Positions 12,535 to 25,319 are shown, counted from the stretch's first letter. The stretch: 64,000 nucleotides of DNA from Prostheceraeus crozeri (GCA_907163375.1 CAJQUW010006093.1:24268-88267), one strand, 5' to 3'. Made by a program: numbers and translations. Notes: generated by a model from the letters alone, not told the origin.

Positions 12535-13931
12535 TCGGGCTCCGCAAAAAAACTTCGCATTTGTACTGACCTGTTTTTCTGGTTATATGTCATGCCTTAT
12601 TTGTTGTCCATTCTGTCCTAGAGGGCATAATTATAGCAATATTATAGCATGGATTACTACAACATAGCTTCTGTTGCTACCTAGCATAGCATAGCAAGCT
12701 TTGTTTTACATGTATCTATTCAATTTCATTTTCATCATTAATCAAATTGGTCTCTCTACACCTCGATCTCATGGCTACAGCAGATTTCAAGCAGGATCAT
12801 CTGTACTTTTTCATTGACACCTTGCAAGCAAATGGCTTTTCGTGTGCACAAATGCGTACGTTACTAGTTCAGCGTTGGGGAGAAGAAAATGTTGTAAGCA
12901 CTCGTCGGATACAACAAGTTGCCAGCGAATTTTCCGAAGGAAAAAGATATTCATTTAAGAGAAAATCAGGGTCTGGAAGACCACGTACGAGCACTTCTAC
13001 CAAAAACGTAGAACTAATTCGTGAGAAAATTGAAGAAAATAATCGCTTATCATGCAGTGATTTGAGCCGAATTACGGGAATTGACTGTGATGCTGTGAAC
13101 CGAATTTTGATCAGAGATTTGCATAAGAAGTCTGTATGTTGCAAATGGATACCACATGAAGTAACTCAACAAAATAAAGAAACAAGAATTGAGTGTTGCC
13201 AAACTATGATTGAAAGATATTCAAGAAGAAGATCCAGAGAAAATGTTATTGTTATAGACGAAAAGTGGGTATACTTCAAGGATATTCCAGCTAAAGAGAA
13301 CAACCGAGTCTGGGTTGATAGTGCGGGAGATAGACCTGCTGTTGCGATGAGGACAATTTCCGATCGCAAAGTGCTGATCATACTGGCATCAAATTACTCC
13401 AAATCAATGCATTACCTTGAGGTATTGCATGATGGAGCATCAATTAACTCTCAACGATACATTGATTTCTTTGAAAACATGGCATCTGAGTTTGAAAGTG
13501 TGTTGCCGAGGTGGGAGATGGTTGTTCAACACGACAACGCTCGGCCTCATGTTGCTCGTTGTGTTACTGAATGGTTTGAGGCCCAACACATGTCTCTGCT
13601 GAAGCAGCCTCCATACTCACCAGACACAAACTTGATGGACAGATTCTTATTTAGAAATTATGAAGTGTTCAGAAGGGGACATGACTTTGAAAATTCACAT
13701 GAAATTCACCACAATTTTCGTCATTTTTGCCATGATGAGCAGCAAGCTTCTTAAAGAACTTGAAAATTTACTTCTTCATTTGCAAAGAATCGTTGATGCA
13801 AATGGAAATTATGTTCAATAGTCACTTTGTCACTGTGTTGTATAGTTGCAACAATTACAATATCATGACTTGTCTTAAATTACAATGTAATCTGTTTTCA
13901 TATGAAAAGCGAAGTTTTTTTTGCGGAGCTA
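12535..13931 (+). mobile_element. mariner element, nearly full length
   Basis: Inverted ends built on GCTCCGCAAAAAAAC-TTCGC occur at 12539-12562 and 13905-13929, with TA just outside the right end and near the left end. The span of about 1.4 kb with a single transposase gene is standard for mariner. The exact outer bases differ slightly between ends (TCGGGCTCC against TAGCTCC), so the left border is good to a few bases. It may be inserted in the upstream part of the LINE remnant that ends at about 12534. Confidence 0.88.
12771..13754 (+). pseudogene. mariner transposase with a 3' frame change
   Basis: I choose the ATG at 12771 (MATADFKQDH) over the in-frame one at 12747, because mariner proteins begin just before the first helix-turn-helix. 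Two helix-turn-helix regions occupy residues 1-110, with the linker KSGSGRPRTS between them. The catalytic triad is complete: IDEKWVYF, then QHDNARPH, then SPDTNLMD, with 34 residues between the second and third Asp (DD34D, the mariner signature). Shortly after, near 13710-13725, the frame changes. The expected tail (MMSSKLLKELENLLLHLQ) continues in another frame to a stop at 13820-13822. The ORF is otherwise intact, so this is a recently active copy. Confidence 0.9.
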
Positions 13932-14553
13932 TATAGTAAAAGTTAACTTGACTGTTTAGCGAGAGTGTCATACAACAAGGTCAGATTACAATAAAGTATG
14001 CCCTGTTCACGACTCCATCCGTGTGAGATTTTGTGAAAGAGATTGATTAATGCGCATTTAGCTTCATACTTTGCTTATTGATCTAAATTCCTATAGTCTT
14101 CAATGGTCAAGCAGTAAAAAGGCTGTACATTTTAGAGGTACGTTTTTCGCCCACCTGACGAATTTTTTGAATATCTGTTAAACTAAGCAAGCTATGGCTA
14201 CCAGATTTCTAGTAGCTTGCTTTCTACGAATTATGCAATTTTTGACACGGGCATGATAAATTTGGCGCAATACTTTTGGCGTGAGAGCTATTTTAAAATC
14301 TGAATGTTTGGAATATTTTGGCTGATTTCGGTATATTTCATTTCTAATGTATGTGCATTACGGCATCAATTATTGATTAGATAAGTTGAGATTACATAAA
14401 GGACTCCTCCTATAAATATAGAGATATTAACAAACGCAAAATCTTTGAATCTGAAATTATCTGCTTGTCATGTATGCATGTTTGAAATTCAACTTTCAAA
14501 TATGATTTTTTATTATTCTTGTTCTTTTTAGTTCTGCATCTGATCAGCAATTA
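13932..14553. other. No supported gene
   Basis: AT-rich; no open frame or repeat of note is seen. Confidence 0.4.
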
Positions 14554-14559
14554 TTGAAA

Positions 14560-14882
14560 TTTTTCAGAATCATATTGCTTTTAGCCTCATTACTTCGAAC
14601 AACAGGAAGCACAATTTCATTGAGATACCTCTCTCCAGTCAACGTGCCTTTGATGATGACTGCTGTCGTTCGTCCGCCATGCCAAATGCCACCCCACAGC
14701 ATAACACTTCCACCACCATTTCTGTCGTGTTCTTTAATACAGCATGGGCAAAGCGTTCACCTGGAAGACGATCTGGTAAACTGATCGTGTGCCATTTTAT
14801 TTTACAAAAGCTGGATTTCAGTTCACGTTTATGTTCAATTTGTGGAAGCAATTGTGACAGTTGTATCGATATCAAAATTTGA
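14560..14882 (-). pseudogene. Tc1-like transposase fragment
   Basis: On the minus strand the translation gives RLPGERFAHA, then GGGSVMLWGGIWHGGRTT, KGTLTGERYLNEIVLPV. This is the central part of a Tc1-type transposase, around the second catalytic region. The pieces are in two frames, and neither the DNA-binding N-terminus nor the C-terminal D/E block is recognisable nearby. No terminal repeats were found. It is an old internal fragment. Confidence 0.7.
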
Positions 14883-14984
14883 AATTTGACCACCATAGAT
14901 CTTTTTCCATTCTCTAATGTGTTGAATGGTAATACATAGAAAGCGAGATATTGCATCATTCCTGAGAAAAAATGAAACAAACTT

Positions 14985-16203
14985 CAATTCAAGCCAATGA
15001 TAGTTTGTTTCATTAATTATGTCAATGAGTATAGTTGGACCTGCTATTTGCCTATTGATTCTAAGTTTAATAGGTTTAGGTGTTTACCTGGGAATGAGAA
15101 ACAATAATCGCCTCTGCGAATTACCCCACGGTGTCCAAATAACCCCCATCTTACGGTATATGCCCCATGTTAAGCTGGTTCCTGCTTTTTCCGCATTTTC
15201 CTTAGCGAAGTTAAAAAATTGCTATTGTGCTTGAAATCTATCTCAAATCTTTTTGAAACTATCTGCACACAATTAATTAAATACTGTACATATGGTTTGG
15301 TTCATAGCGAAAAAAGGTGAATAGCATGTCACTAAAACTTCAAACATAAGTTTTCAAAGCAGTGTTAGGAACTTAAGATTTCAACATAATTATTCAAGCA
15401 ATTCGAGCAAAGTTGCCTTCATAGTCATTTGTATTAATAGCAAATCTCCCCCGAGACATAACCCCGAAGAGTTTTCGCAATGTAATGACATGCTAAGTTG
15501 GCTATCAGCACATTTATCAGAAATGATGTTATAATCAGCGCGCGGTTGCGTCAACCTCTTCAATCGTTTAGTGGCTGATACCATGCGCAGCTGTTTCGAA
15601 AGTACCGGATTAGAATCCATCAAGACACTTTTTAATGTCATTTTCTTGGCATTCAAAATTTAATTATTATGAATTAAAGTGAATTTCTTTATTTGAAGGC
15701 AGCCATTATTCATTTCAGTTTGATTGATGTGACATGTTTTTCCACATACTTTTCAGACGGTAGGCATGTTATTTCACTTCTTAATTAAGTAATGGGATTG
15801 ATGTGTATTGGTATGAAATGACCTGTGATTTCACAATTAATGAGAAAACCAATCACTCACTTTGCCTATATTTTGCGATCTTATCGTCAGAGGGTTCAGC
15901 CTGGCAGCCCATCCTCTTCAAATTATCATAGCTGATGGTCAAGCTTATTTACCCTAAATATTTTTAAAAAAGTAACATTGATAAATGTATCAAATCTCCA
16001 CTACGAGACATATTTCGTGGCACCGTAAACATGTCTCGCTGTAGTTACAGCTGCTGAGATTTGCTAAATTAGCTAGATACATGTAGTTTGAAAGCATATG
16101 TGGTGTGGTATAATGTAATAATGTGTAGGCATGCTACACTTGGTATTTGGGTTCTTGTCACACAATGCATAACGCGGTCAGTTTTAATCTAAGTGGTTGA
16201 TTA
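14985..16203. other. No supported gene
   Basis: Contains a perfect 12-bp stem (AATGAAACAAAC at about 14970 with its inverse at about 15002). A 71-residue open frame at 15019 starts with a hydrophobic segment (MSMSIVGPAICLLILSLIG), and an 88-residue minus-strand frame lies at 15390-15656. I recognise neither and would not call them genes. Confidence 0.35.
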
Positions 16204-16526
16204 AGATTCGTCAATCTATAAGCATTTACATCAGTGTGACAATAGCAAAATATCCGTGGACATCTTAGATAAAGATCATGATATTGTTAACCTTAGATTC
16301 CGTGAGGCAATGATCATCGATATCTTACATCCTTCTATCAACAACAAAGATGAATGTAATGATTACCGCCATCTGATTTTTTCTACTAACATTTAAATTT
16401 TACATCTTCTGCCAAGTATAAATCATTTTGTATTCTTTGTATTCCTGATGATGTGGTTTTAACCACGAAATATTGAAAGTATTAAAGAAAATTAAATAGC
16501 AGCTCGGTTTATCAATCTCCTTATAG
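16204..16526 (+). mobile_element. Penelope-like element tail, 5'-truncated
   Basis: Nearly identical to 56730-57047. It begins inside the GIY-YIG endonuclease coding part (SSIYKHLHQCDNSK...), runs through the stop codon near 16396 and ends at CAATCTCCTTA, where all three copies in the window end. After the stop comes CCTGATGATGTGGTT...AACCACGAAAT, a hammerhead-like motif. Only the last 320 bases of the element are present. Confidence 0.8.
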
Positions 16527-18567
16527 ATAATTAATGGCAAGATAGGCCTATTTTCCATTTTAAATCCGTTATGAATCCATGCCTTAGTGATAGCTACCTT
16601 TATCAATTATTACACACAATAGGAAAGAAGCCACACGAAAGTGATAAAACTCACTAGTCAAAACATCGGTAATCACATCTGGTTTATCTGATGGATTTAG
16701 GCTATCCTTTAAATGGAACTTCTTGATGATTAATGGGACTTTACTTTGTCGGATAAGCTGCCGTGAGTTATAATCTACAACAGAGAAGCGAATTACATTT
16801 CCATGCGTTATTAAACAAAGAGAAAAGAAGCAGATTATTTGTCAGTTCATTTCATGACTGGATTGCACTCACTGGTTAAATTGAATATTGGATTGCAATC
16901 GTAAAAGTGTAAATTCAACTATTCATAAAGTTCATTTGACTTCCACGGGCATTTGTTTGCCCCCAACAAACTGCTAGCTAAGAGTTAACTTGCATCTCAG
17001 TCAAAATCATAAATTAAAAAAATAATAGTTATGAAATGTACGCGTACATTCTTTATCTACTACATATTCTTTATTTCATCTTGTTTTAATAACTGCTCAC
17101 AATGTAGCGCCGATAAGCAGATACCTGACAAATGGAAAGTTCTATTAAGTTCTGTCTTTTCTTTGAAGTTTTATAGTTAAATATCTGAAATCTGATTCAA
17201 ATAAGTACAAGTAAGCTCTTCCGCTACCTATTCATTAATCTGTAAATTTTCCCATAACATTCTGTGCACCTATTGACTATTGTAAATGCCTGACCACTAA
17301 AAGTCGCCATGAATTCTCACCGGAAGTCGCCACGAAGTTTATAGAAACAAAAGTGGACAACACAAACATAACCCTCCTCACAAACTCCTATTTTTTTGCT
17401 GCTTACACTTTGGAGGCAGACAGTGGCGAAAATTAGGGCAAGCATTCATACGCGAGCTGGCACGAAAATTGAACAAAATCTTCGTTTGATGACGACTTTC
17501 GTGGACAGGCATTTGGATTGACAAACCAAAGAAACAACCAAACAAAAGAAAGCATCTAACAAATCATGATCCTTGATATGAGTGGTTGTTACAAGCAGCT
17601 GAACGAAGTATAAGTAGATGCAAACAGTTTATCCGAAGAGAAAATGCCACTTTTATTAGTTGAAATTTCCATTACATAGTCGTGAAATCCATATGAGAGT
17701 TAAACTGGCCAGAGAAGAGAGAATTAAAGCGATCAAGCTATTCATTAAAGCTTCATTACTCGCAAGTCAGCGTTCATCATTTAATTTTTTATTATTTCAT
17801 TTTTAATCCTTATTGACAATTTTGCTTAACTGTTTTTCACTTTAATTACTAAAATGGTAATAATTAAAAGGTCTCCGGAGCATTCAACTTTGTCTGTTAC
17901 ATCATTTTTCCTGTGGTTTGGATCCGAGCGACCATCAAGACAACATTGCCGATGGTGAGCAGTTGCAATTATCTCTGACTATTATGCTATTGTTTCATTT
18001 TTAGAACTTTGAAATTCCATCGAGTGAATTTCGGTTTCCATGCTAATAATTGACAAAATATAAAAAATGAATCCAATCTTTTCCACAAAGTGACCATCGT
18101 GCTGCTTTAGCCAGCGTTGTGAAAAGAGACTCCTTTCACTTCTAAACCTGTGCAGCAGTGATGAGATGCTAGGTAATACAATGCAGATGCCAAGTGTAAT
18201 CGAAAGAAAGTTGTCGGACGGAATTCACTAAGTGTAGTCGCATGCATTTGAAGCTATTGATCGAATGCGCCACTTTAGAGAGTTTTCGTTGTTATTCAGC
18301 CCTGCTATTCAGCTTCCGATGAATCTGTTGACACTGTTCGGAAGTAGGACTTGATACGCATCCTGTTATTGCAGTTTTGATGTCTTGGTTTTATTCACGT
18401 GTATTGTCCGTTTCTGACATAAGCGAGTTTCGTCTTCTTGCACTGTATTAAAGCCCTGTGCATGCCTGATTATCGATAGATGAGGTCCTATCTCGAACCT
18501 ATCGACACCACTGAATTAGATTCACCTGCGCGTGCTTCGGTTTCCTAGAAAGGAAGAGTTATATGTA
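16527..18567. other. No supported gene
   Basis: I see neither a credible open frame nor a delimited repeat in these 2 kb. It is AT-rich with scattered short hairpins. Confidence 0.4.
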
Positions 18568-18576
18568 ACCTTAATA

Positions 18577-18949
18577 ATGTCGTTGAAGTTAGCACCAACT
18601 TCAACACCAACTTTTTGAATAGGGTTTGTACAGAATAGGAAACCACATGTTTAGGTACTACTGATGACGCAGAGTTTGTACAGCCAAAAAGTTTTCGAAA
18701 ATTCGAACTCCTTCACCTTCAAAATTCAAATTTAAATTCGAAAAATTGGTGCAAGTATTGGTGCTACCTGGTTAGCGAGTTTGTACAGCATTCCGATAGA
18801 AAAATTTAGATACAAGAGCAAAAACCTGAGTTTGTACAGCAACTTCCAGCACTTTCTTTACACGAACAACCGGAAAAAACCGCCAAAAACCGATTTTTTC
18901 AAAAAATGATAAGATTTTCCAGAAAAGTTGTTGGTGCTACATGGAAAAT
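18577..18949 (+). repeat. Outer part of left terminal inverted repeat
   Basis: A single-copy 373-bp segment matches 25320-25692 in inverse, with about one visible difference. It contains four spaced copies of GAGTTTGTACAG or GGGTTTGTACAG (near 18626, 18673, 18779 and 18831) and several GGTGCTAC/GTAGCACC words, the same words that recur once per 175-bp unit further in. Confidence 0.85.
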
Positions 18950-20650
18950 GAGTTTGTACAGTGCTCTAACCGGTGGAAGAGTGTTCTACTAATCCAGTCT
19001 GAGTTTGAACACACACTTCTCCGACACTCCAGCACTCCTACGACCGGTAAATACCGGTTATTGTACAGTAACTACAAGAATACTGCCCATTTATGAACAA
19101 ATCAATTGGTGCTACATGGAAAATGAGTTTGTACAGTGCTCTAAACGGTGGAAGAGTGTTCTACTAATCCAGTCTGAGTTTGAACACACACTTCTCCGAC
19201 ACTCCAGCACTCCTACGACCGGTAAATACCGGTTATTGTACAGTAACTACAAGAATACTGCCCATTTATGAACAAATCAATTGGTGCTACATGGAAAATG
19301 AGTTTGTACAGTGCTCTAACCGGTGGAAGAGTGTTCTACTAATCCAGTCTGAGTTTGAAAACACACTTCTCCGACACTCCAGCACTCCTACGACCGGTAA
19401 ATACCGGTTATTGTACAGTAACTACAAGAATACTGCCCATTTATGAACAAATCAATTGGTGCTACATGGAAAATGAGTTTGTACAGTGCTCTAACCGGTG
19501 GAAGAGTGTTCTACTAATCCAGTCTGAGTTTGAACACACACTTCTCCGACACTCCAGCACTCCTACGACCGGTAAATACCGGTTATTGTACAGTAACTAC
19601 AAGAATACTGCCCATTTATGAACAAATCAATTGGTGCTACATGGAAAATGAGTTTGTACAGTGCTCTAAACGGTGGAAGAGTGTTCTACTAATCCAGTCT
19701 GAGTTTTAACACACACTTCTCCGACACTCCAGCACTCCTACGACCGGTAAATACCGGTTATTGTACAGTAACTACAAGAATACTGCCCATTTATGAACAA
19801 ATCAATTGGTGCTACATGGAAAATGAGTTTGTACAGTGCTCTAACCGGTGGAAGAGTGTTCTACTAATCCAGTCTGAGTTTGAACACACACTTCTCCGAC
19901 ACTCCAGCACTCCTACGACCGGTAAATACCGGTTATTGTACAGTAACTACAAGAATACTGCCCATTTATGAACAAATCAATTGGTGCTACATGGAAAATG
20001 AGTTTGTACAGTGCTCTAACCGCTGGAAGAGTGTTCTACTAATCCAGTCTGAGTTTGAACACACACTTCTCCGACACTCCAGCACTCCTACGACCGGTAA
20101 ATACCGGTTATTGTACAGTAACTACAAGAATACTGCCCATTTATGAACAAATCAATTGGTGCTACATGGAAAATGAGTTTGTACAGTGCTCTAAACGGTG
20201 GAAGAGTGTTCTACTAATCCAGTCTGAGTTTGAACACACACTTCTCCGACACTCCAGCACTCCTACGACCGGTAAATACCGGTTATTGTACAGTAACTAC
20301 AAGAATACTGCCCATTTATGAACAAATCAATTGGTGCTACATGGAAAATGAGTTTGTACAGTGCTCTAACCGGTGGAAGAGTGTTCTACTAATCCAGTCT
20401 GAGTTTGAACACACACTTCTCCGACACTCCAGCACTCCTACGACCGGTAAATACCGGTTATTGTACAGTAACTACAAGAATACTGCCCATTTATGAACAA
20501 ATCAATTGGTGCTACATGGAAAATGAGTTTGTACAGTGCTCTAACCGGTGGAAGAGTGTTCTACTAATCCAGTCTGAGTTTGAACACACACTTCTCCGAC
20601 ACTCCAGCACTCCTACGACCGGTAAATACCGGTTATTGTACAGTAACTAC
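18950..20650 (+). repeat. 175-bp tandem array, left arm, about 10 units
   Basis: GAGTTTGTACAGTGCTCTAA recurs at 18950, 19125, 19300, 19475, 19650, 19825, 20000, 20175, 20350 and 20525, exactly 175 bp apart; the last unit stops at 126 bp. Each unit holds the palindrome CCGGTAAATACCGG. Units 2, 5 and 8 share AAACGG where the others have AACCG, so the array repeats as trimers of 525 bp. The open frames of 88 residues seen across it follow from the repeat and do not indicate genes. Confidence 0.95.
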
Positions 20651-23600
20651 ATCATCGATGCGATGGTTTTGTTTCAAAATTCAATTATCGGTTGAATCGC
20701 TATCTTCCACCAGTGAAACGAGTTGAAACAATATTTTGTTTCAAGAAATGTTATTGTCCATCAAAATATGAACTCTGCTGAGAATGGTGCACAAAACTCT
20801 GGAAAAATCCCGAGTACGTCATAAAGGTCACGGGTGGAAAGCTTGATGTAGGCGGTTCTCCAAAAATCAATAGCTGCACCAAATTCAAATGTTGACATGG
20901 GAGAAGGACGACAGATGAATATCGAGTTCTCAATTTTTACATACTCTATTACAGTAGGAATCACAGCATAGAAAGGTCAGATAGGATAAAAATGACTTGC
21001 GACATTTATGCAATGAAGACCGAATATCTTAGATACGATAATGATGGAACAGTCCGAAGCGCATATAGAAAAACAACTCCAAGGTATAGAAAAGAGGAAC
21101 ATCGCTGAAAATGCCTGTACTAAGTTGTGTCAACCAATTGTAGTCAAAACAATTACGAATGCACTTAAAAATCACCGCAAAAAACAGCAATCTTGATAAT
21201 TAGTGTTGCTTGTAATTCATCACTAATATCTGGAAAACAATCGAAGGTATAATAAATGTAACAACTGCATATACTTGTCCATAGTCTAGCTGATAGGACG
21301 AAACAATGGAAACCGCAGAATACAAAGGGAAAAGGTTTGTCTGCATATGTGAATTTGAGGTACCGCGGTTAGGTATAAGTAAAATCCGGAAAACAATCAA
21401 AGGTATTGTTAAGAAGACCGATTGCAGACATAATGTCGTATATTTCATTAACATAGCATTACGTTAAAATCGAGACCATCACTCACCACACAAAGATCTG
21501 AACAGCAGTCCGCGATCATGTGCATAGCTGAAACACAGTGAATCTCAAGTGTCATGGAAATCTCACGTCACAGGTATAAAATTAAGAATTGTACAGGCTT
21601 GCGTATAGCCTATACGATGAACCTTAAATGACCAAAAATGTGACCAAGCGATAAAGTTTTAAAATACAAAAGGAAATGGTCGGGATAAGATCAATTACAA
21701 CAAATTTCATGAATGCTCATGACAAGCGGAATAAAGTAGTGGTCAAAATATTTCAATTTCGTGTTCACACTCAAAAAATGTTGAAGACTTATCGCTCAAA
21801 CATGAGAGCAGGGGAGTCATAATCGTAGTTGTTGAACAGACGCTCTCTGTAATCAGTCACGCATGTTCAGATACACTACATGCTCACTAAGTTGATAATT
21901 TGAATAATTTCAAATGAAAGAATGTGATCACCAGATGTCTTAACGAGCGGTGTAGAAGGCAACCTACTGATTTTCAAGTTATGTCGTACAACCCGAAGTA
22001 TAGCTCCTTCAAATGAAATATGCGTTACATTGCAATAACCGCAATGTAGGTTATAAACCTTGTATGTAGGTTCAACCCAACTGATAGAAATAGGAACTTG
22101 ATTTTCTGAACCTTAACTGATGATGTTAATCACCGGATGTATCAAAAATTGTATCACAGTCAGGCAGGCTAGTTAGGCTCTGAGTTCAGTAGCCATAAAA
22201 TGTTGACATATAAAACTTACGGGATATATTCATTGCTATAATCTCATTTTTGTTGATTTGTTCATCGTCAAATATTTGAACAATTAGATCTTTTCATGTG
22301 CTAATACTAATTAAATGATGCTGTATAAATGAGCGTAAACCTAGCAAACTTACATATTACTTCATTTTCCTATGTGAAAGTTTGTAATTCTATGTGCCAT
22401 TTAAACATAAACAGCCGCGAATAGATTAAGAAATACAAATACACGCAATTCGCTGCAAAAGATGGAATTTCGACCTTCAGTCATCCGCCAAATTTTTAAA
22501 TCAACATGTGATAGTTAAGTGACCTTGATCGTTGATTGTAGATGAAAATATTGAACATGCAGTGTATAAAAATATTGCAGGATTATAATTACGGTAGGCT
22601 GGCTTGGGGAAATGCAACATTAGGTAAATGCGATTAGGTTGTAGCCCAAACCAATAGCTCGACATAGCCAAGAAACCGTTCAGTTTGCATCCATATGTGC
22701 CTGCATATAGCCAATCTCTTAGATTGGCAGATAGCCAATCTCTAAGGCATTTTATTTCGCAAAAGTATTGCATACCACCCTGGCACTTGGTGAACGATTT
22801 GGCAGTTTTTGAAAATTGGGCCTTATTTGCTTTACTCTGCAACAAATTTTGTTTGCTGTCAAGAGAAGCAAGCTGGAATTAAATATGGGCGACCTTTTAT
22901 ATCACAGTAAGATGTCAAGTTCATCCACTCGAAATAGCGGATTCGATCGAATACCTCTTCATTATTTACGTAGCCCGATCGATTTTGGTAGTGAAAATCA
23001 GGTCCGGGGTAAATGCGACAAGGCCCATCGAGATAGGTGCGACAACGTGCAAAATTTTGATTTTTGTCGCTTGAGTTTTTGATACACTCCTGCATGTGTC
23101 AATAAAATCGTCACCAACATATTTTGAAATCATAGATGTCTCAAACGACAATAGGGTGCAATGCTCAAGATCCAAGCTTGTTTCGAGTTCATGGATTTCG
23201 ATCGATTAATAACAGCTAGATGCCATTTCAAGTCAATCAAACGAAAGGATCTACGTCCAGAAAGAACGAGAAACCTTTACGATATTTAGGCCTAATTCTG
23301 ATATTCTTTTCTCTTATGCGCTCATATATTTCTAAAATAGGCTAATTCTGTTTTTGAACGTATATCAGTTGTAGCATTTCATGCATGTATCCTATTTAAA
23401 AATAAGCCTATTCAGCTTCAAAATACGCTTAATACTATAAACCAGGGATATGCCCTATAAACCCTGCTATAAACACTGCCCATTTTTATCTCACATAAAC
23501 ATAAATCTACACTAGTGACATGCCACGCGTTATTCAGGCGCAATTACGGAACACCCCAAACATCCGTGGTTAAGGACATTCTATTCTTCTACCCGCGTAT

Positions 23601-24297
23601 ATATGCGCTGCACTAAGAGTCAGAAATCACTTGATCTGATGCTGTTAAAACATGGGAGATGTTTAAGAATACGCGCGGGCGGCGTTTATAGTTTGCGCGC
23701 CGTCCACGGTTGTCTGCGCTGCCACTTGAACCACTAAGATGAACCGCTAAGCATGTTCTGTCTTCCCTGAGCATGAAATTGAGGTCCTATCACATTGTTT
23801 AGCCTCTGATACAGGCAGACACATGAGACGCAAAGTCTATATAACAGGACTGCCAACTATACTTACTTATATAACTTATATTGCAGCAATATCCCGCATA
23901 ACCACGAATGTTTGGGGTCATGTGTAATTACACGTGATTGAGCGTGGCATGTCACCTAGTGTATCGAAATAATGATCTACATCAATTCTGCAATTAGAAA
24001 TAAACCAAGATCCACTTCTATATGTGAAAATGTCTATTCTAGGTAGCGATAAGGTAGCACTTAGGATTTTCTTGTAAAGATCAGTTGCTCTATTATCAAG
24101 ATAGGAGCGAAACACATCACCGTCATTTCATAATACATTCCCAACACATCATTGGAGTTTAATTCGCAAATCTATATGAAAACGTACTCAGATGCAAAAA
24201 CACCCAGACCATGTCGTATTTACCCCAATCATGAGGTAAAAGAGACTTTGAAGTCACTTACTTTGACATCCAACATAGAGAAACTTATTTTCCATGA
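20651..24297. other. Interior of the Mutator-like element
   Basis: There is no recognisable transposase. On the minus strand, 20751-20964 and 21200-21454 hold short open frames; the second is strongly hydrophobic, with two similar segments (IPLIVFRILL and IPSIVFQILV), and could be exon fragments of a membrane protein picked up from a host gene. A small palindromic repeat of GATAGCCAATCTCT lies near 22707-22745. A separate 452-bp transposon occupies 23510-23961. I cannot assign anything else. Confidence 0.4.
23510..23961. mobile_element. 452-bp MITE inside the Mutator-like element
   Basis: The ends are CACTAGTGACATGCCACGC and, inverted from the right, CACTAGGTGACATGCCACGC. The imperfect match continues inward for about 65 bp to CCCCAAACATCCGTGGTTA. 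TA flanks both sides (23508-23509 and 23962-23963). It has no coding capacity. The interior is GC-richer than its surroundings. Confidence 0.8.
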
Positions 24298-25319
24298 TCA
24301 TAAATGGGCAGTATTCTTGTAGTTACTGTACAATAACCGGTATTTACCGGTCGTAGGAGTGCTGGAGTGTCGGAGAAGTGTGTGTTCAAACTCAGACTGG
24401 ATTAGTAGAACACTCTTCCACCGTTTAGAGCACTGTACAAACTCATTTTCCATGTAGCACCAATTGATTTGTTCATAAATGGGCAGTATTCTTGTAGTTA
24501 CTGTACAATAACCGGTATTTACCGGTCGTAGGAGTGCTGGAGTGTCGGAGAAGTGTGTGTTCAAACTCAGACTGGATTAGTAGAACACTCTTCCACCGGT
24601 TAGAGCACTGTACAAACTCATTTTCCATGTAGCACCAATTGATTTGTTCATAAATGGGCAGTATTCTTGTAGTTACTGTACAATAACCGGTATTTACCGG
24701 TCGTAGGAGTGCTGGAGTGTCGGAGAAGTGTGTGTTCAAACTCAGACTGGATTAGTAGAACACTCTTCCACCGGTTAGAGCACTGTACAAACTCATTTTC
24801 CATGTAGCACCAATTGATTTGTTCATAAATGGGCAGTATTCTTGTAGTTACTGTACAATAACCGGTATTTACCGGTCGTAGGAGTGCTGGAGTGTCGGAG
24901 AAGTGTGTGTTCAAACTCAGACTGGATTAGTAGAACACTCTTCCACCGGTTAGAGCACTGTACAAACTCATTTTCCATGTAGCACCAATTGATTTGTTCA
25001 TAAATGGGCAGTATTCTTGTAGTTACTGTACAATAACCGGTATTTACCGGTCGTAGGAGTGCTGGAGTGTCGGAGAAGTGTGTGTTCAAACTCAGACTGG
25101 ATTAGTAGAACACTCTTCCACCGGTTAGAGCACTGTACAAACTCATTTTCCATGTAGCACCAATTGATTTGTTCATAAATGGGCAGTATTCTTGTAGTTA
25201 CTGTACAATAACCGGTATTTACCGGTCGTAGGAGTGCTGGAGTGTCGGAGAAGTGTGTGTTCAAACTCAGACTGGATTAGTAGAACACTCTTCCACCTGT
25301 TAGAGCACTGTACAAACTC
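24298..25319 (-). repeat. 175-bp tandem array, right arm, about 6 units
   Basis: The same 175-bp unit as the left arm, in inverse orientation, with CTGTACAAACTC spaced every 175 bp. From the outside inward the variant position reads AACAGG, four times AACCGG, then AAACGG. The trimer order seen on the left is therefore not visible here, and the two arms differ in copy number and variant order. Confidence 0.95.

Noticed and set aside
15019-15234. 71-residue frame with hydrophobic N-terminus, possible small secreted or membrane protein
   Set aside because: No supporting context, and it sits in otherwise featureless sequence; cannot be told from chance.
18950-20650. CRISPR-like array
   Set aside because: Units are 175 bp, identical throughout, with no variable spacers, in an animal transposon; ordinary tandem satellite.
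19005-20695. Series of overlapping 88-residue open frames, repeated every 175 bp (also 24298-25264 on the other strand)
   Set aside because: They are by-products of the tandem repeat; the period is not a multiple of three, so each frame ends within the next unit, and there is no codon-type constraint visible.
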